From the NCBI GenBank assembly GCA_023267315.1, contig JAHFNN010000051.1:1-6267 (forward strand): 6,267 nt of DNA, read 5' to 3'. Position numbers and translations under genes: made by a program. Source of the stretch: Candidatus Nomurabacteria bacterium. GTDB taxonomy: Bacteria > Patescibacteriota > Minisyncoccia > Phycocordibacterales > UBA9973. How positions within the stretch are numbered: position 1 is the stretch's first letter; the number at the start of each line of letters is the position of its first letter. The notes beneath the pieces were generated by a model that searched no databases, was not told the origin of the DNA, and saw only the letters and a list, made by a program, of their open reading frames with translations. Shown here in pieces: positions 5,601-6,267 of the stretch.

Positions 5601-6267
5601 CAAGAGCATTAGAAACAAGCTCTTCTAGGTTGAAGCTGTAATTGTACTGATTTGCGTTAATTGTAGTTGAAAAAGTCTTGCTTGCACTTTCTCCTGGTGC
5701 AAGAGGGCCGATGGTAAATGGAGCATGCTGAACTATTCCACCATACGCGTATCTAGGCTTAACCACAAAACTCGCATTAGGACAACCAGCAAGATCATTA
5801 TTCGTAACAGTGATAGTGCCAGTAAAAGTACTATTTTGATTTACCGCAAAAGTTGAAACAGCAGGAGAAATAGTCACTGATGGATTTTTTGAACAAACAG
5901 TTTTTATATCAACATGAATAACTGCTCCATTTGTTGAGTCAGCTGAAACAACTTTAAAAGTTGACCCAGACTCAGGGTCAGTATACGTCTGACCCACAAG
6001 AAGAGCTGCGTCGTTATAGGCATATGTCGAAGCTGTAGTATCAAGGAGGAATGGATCAGCATTATCGTTTCCAGATCCACTACCCTCAGCAAGATGCACA
6101 AAGACTCCATTTATACCCGGATCGAGACCCAACCCCGCACGATACTCAAGATAAAGAGTATGCGCGATGTTAGGCATATGATATACAAGCGCTTTTGAAT
6201 CAAGATTCTGACTTTCGTATGGTTTAATCACATAATCACCCGTTCCAGTGACCGCAGTCATTGCTGG
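2614..6267 (-). CDS. Large secreted FN3-repeat protein, M11-like N-terminal part cut off
   Basis: The minus-strand frame runs from the right edge to TAA at 2614-2616; the 5' end is missing, since codons upstream of the first in-window ATG (6261) stay open. Numbering from that Met, 1215 residues are seen. Residues 1-121 ('YLEYRAGLGLDPGINGVFVHLAEG...PFLLDTT') resemble the end of gametolysin/M11 metalloprotease domains; the HEXXH zinc site would lie outside the window. Residues 123-235 look like a NEW3/CARDB beta domain ('SVTISP...TITVTNND...LAPGESASKTF'), with Cys123 and Cys160. Eight fibronectin type III modules follow (236-1026). Residues 1027-1215 start with 'SDDFNR' and look like a LamG/DUF1080-type jelly roll. 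There is no LPXTG motif or C-terminal membrane helix, so it is probably secreted or held by non-covalent contacts. Likely roles are surface adhesion, carbohydrate binding and, if the protease is intact, cleavage of extracellular protein. It is convergent with the lipoprotein gene. The FN3 call is firm; the M11 call is moderate. Confidence 0.88.
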   Translation of the reverse strand, partial: PAMTAVTGTGDYVIKPYESQNLDSKALVYHMPNIAHTLYLEYRAGLGLDPGINGVFVHLAEGSGSGNDNADPFLLDTTASTYAYNDAALLVGQTYTDPESGSTFKVVSADSTNGAVIHVDIKTVCSKNPSVTISPAVSTFAVNQNSTFTGTITVTNNDLAGCPNASFVVKPRYAYGGIVQHAPFTIGPLAPGESASKTFSTTINANQYNYSFNLEELVSNALAPFSGTAAYLMHPSDPLIGISNVTVSNITNKDAVISWNTLVPSTDGLSRGTSSNNYFSSDGYNILDGGGYVTSHKIQPNIVPGTTYFYRVYSWDSAGHESYSDEQSFLATPVDPNDKTAPSVPTGLTSPAKAVTTVNLSWSASTDNVGVAGYEIFKNGVSAGVSSATNYQVTGLTSSTQYSFTVRARDGNNNWSGQSSALSVTTLAGDSNPPSVPTGFTSPSKSASSVNLSWNPSTDTGGSGLSGYYVYQNGGSNPISSLITGTTYMVSGLSFNTTYSFTVKAVDGAGNYSADSNSISVTTSTSSDKTPPSDPYYLKIGSDYGTSYQITSNSIPLKCSGSVDETGGSGLYGYAVYANGSTTPMVTVPETGTMCLFNVTGLTPSTTYSFTVKAVDNAGNYSAYAGFNGVADTVTATTLAGTTDTTPPVISAVTVSNVNSSGAKITWTTDEPSTSQILYGTSAGSHPTLYPAIPDPNMVTSHSITLVLSPSTKYYYVVVSNDSTGNSRTSAEYSLTTLSGADTTAPSIPANLTSPNKTTTSVSLSWSPSTDDTGVTGYEVFQDGVSVGVATGTTFTATNLLANTQYSFTVRARDAAGNWSLQSTAIMVTTSASDTTPPTISAITTTSITATGVIVKWTTDELADTQVLYGTTSGSYTLSSSLNTTPTKSHTTTLTGLSAAKKYYFVVSSKDASGNKATSAEQSFTTLNISDTTAPTVPTAVTISGKTSSSVSLAWNPSTDTGSGVLGYFVYQNGSTTALNATAITATTYTIASLTPATTYTYVVKAKDTAGNTSAGSTSISVTTDVIQNGASFSDDFNRTTGLTSWTPISGAFSLLNNTLAAKSSVKSKIVVPSSSLINQKTKATFQRAATSSATEFCVLFGYQNTTTYYAACRSFGGSSRAYIAHAVSGKATTFHYLTNPGSTTITNTGNSTQPFILSVTAVNGVLSLDLKTDITTTDLPLNLTYTDPAYAGGLSGLLIGTPSNNDWADNFSVTAQ
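3184..5556 (-). repeat. Eight tandem fibronectin type III modules (protein-level repeat)
   Basis: Within the large secreted protein, modules begin at about residues 236, 336, 428, 526, 642, 740, 832 and 929, most with a D-x-T-x-P-P/A-x-x-P linker. Three subtypes are visible. Modules 2 and 6 are 92-residue 'LSWSxSTDxxGVxGYE' types ending in 'SFTVRARDxxxNWS'. Modules 3, 4 and 8 carry 'STDTGGSG/DETGGSG' and 'YxVYxNG'. Modules 1, 5 and 7 are of the 'WTTDExxxxQxLYGTxxGS' type seen next to phosphatase-like domains. Modules 2 and 6 align without gaps with about 55 of 92 residues identical by hand count, indicating internal duplication with drift. At the DNA level they have diverged, so this is a modular array and not a recent tandem repeat. 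Confidence 0.88.

Noticed and set aside
2614..6261. FN3 array as a possible CRISPR or DNA-level tandem repeat
   Set aside because: Repetition is at protein level with about 92-116 residue periods and diverged DNA; no short identical repeats with unique spacers are present.

Overview
The window looks like chromosomal DNA from a small-genome, AT-rich bacterium, most likely a Candidate Phyla Radiation member (Patescibacteria, Parcubacteria-like). The basis is the bS6 protein, whose core 'YELGYLLVPTI ... FGWMKFE ... RFLLIKTVRENT' reads like CPR bS6, together with very short intergenic gaps and a huge secreted FN3-repeat protein of a type common in that group. This placement rests on recognising the proteins by eye, not on a search.

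Layout. At the left edge a minus-strand gene of unknown function (start at 391) runs out of the window. Upstream of it lies a perfect 44-bp palindrome (438-481), which terminates the next minus-strand unit and also overlaps the -35 of a promoter for the left-edge gene. Then comes the classic minus-strand operon rpsF-ssb-rpsR (1735 down to 498): 30S protein bS6, single-stranded DNA-binding protein and 30S protein bS18. Its promoter (TTGACA, 17 bp, TATTCT) lies far upstream, so the mRNA has a leader of about 105 nt that can form two hairpins, a plausible site for ribosomal-protein feedback control.

Back to back with this promoter is an equally canonical plus-strand promoter (TTGACA, 17 bp, TATTAT) driving a 190-residue predicted lipoprotein of unknown function (1952-2524). 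That gene ends at a strong intrinsic terminator (2547-2581). Convergent with it, a minus-strand gene fills the rest of the window (2614 to the right edge). It is the C-terminal part of a large extracellular protein: an apparent end of an M11/gametolysin-like metalloprotease domain, a NEW3/CARDB-like beta domain, eight fibronectin type III modules and a C-terminal LamG-like jelly-roll domain. The catalytic end lies outside the window.

Functionally the window joins a housekeeping translation/replication operon to two envelope or secreted proteins that have independent transcription. No tRNA, rRNA, CRISPR array, insertion sequence or phage gene was seen, and no gene-free stretch exceeds about 220 bases. 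I found no convincing evidence of a wholly new system. The points most worth a second look are the divergent regulatory region, the unusual palindrome and the modular surface protein.
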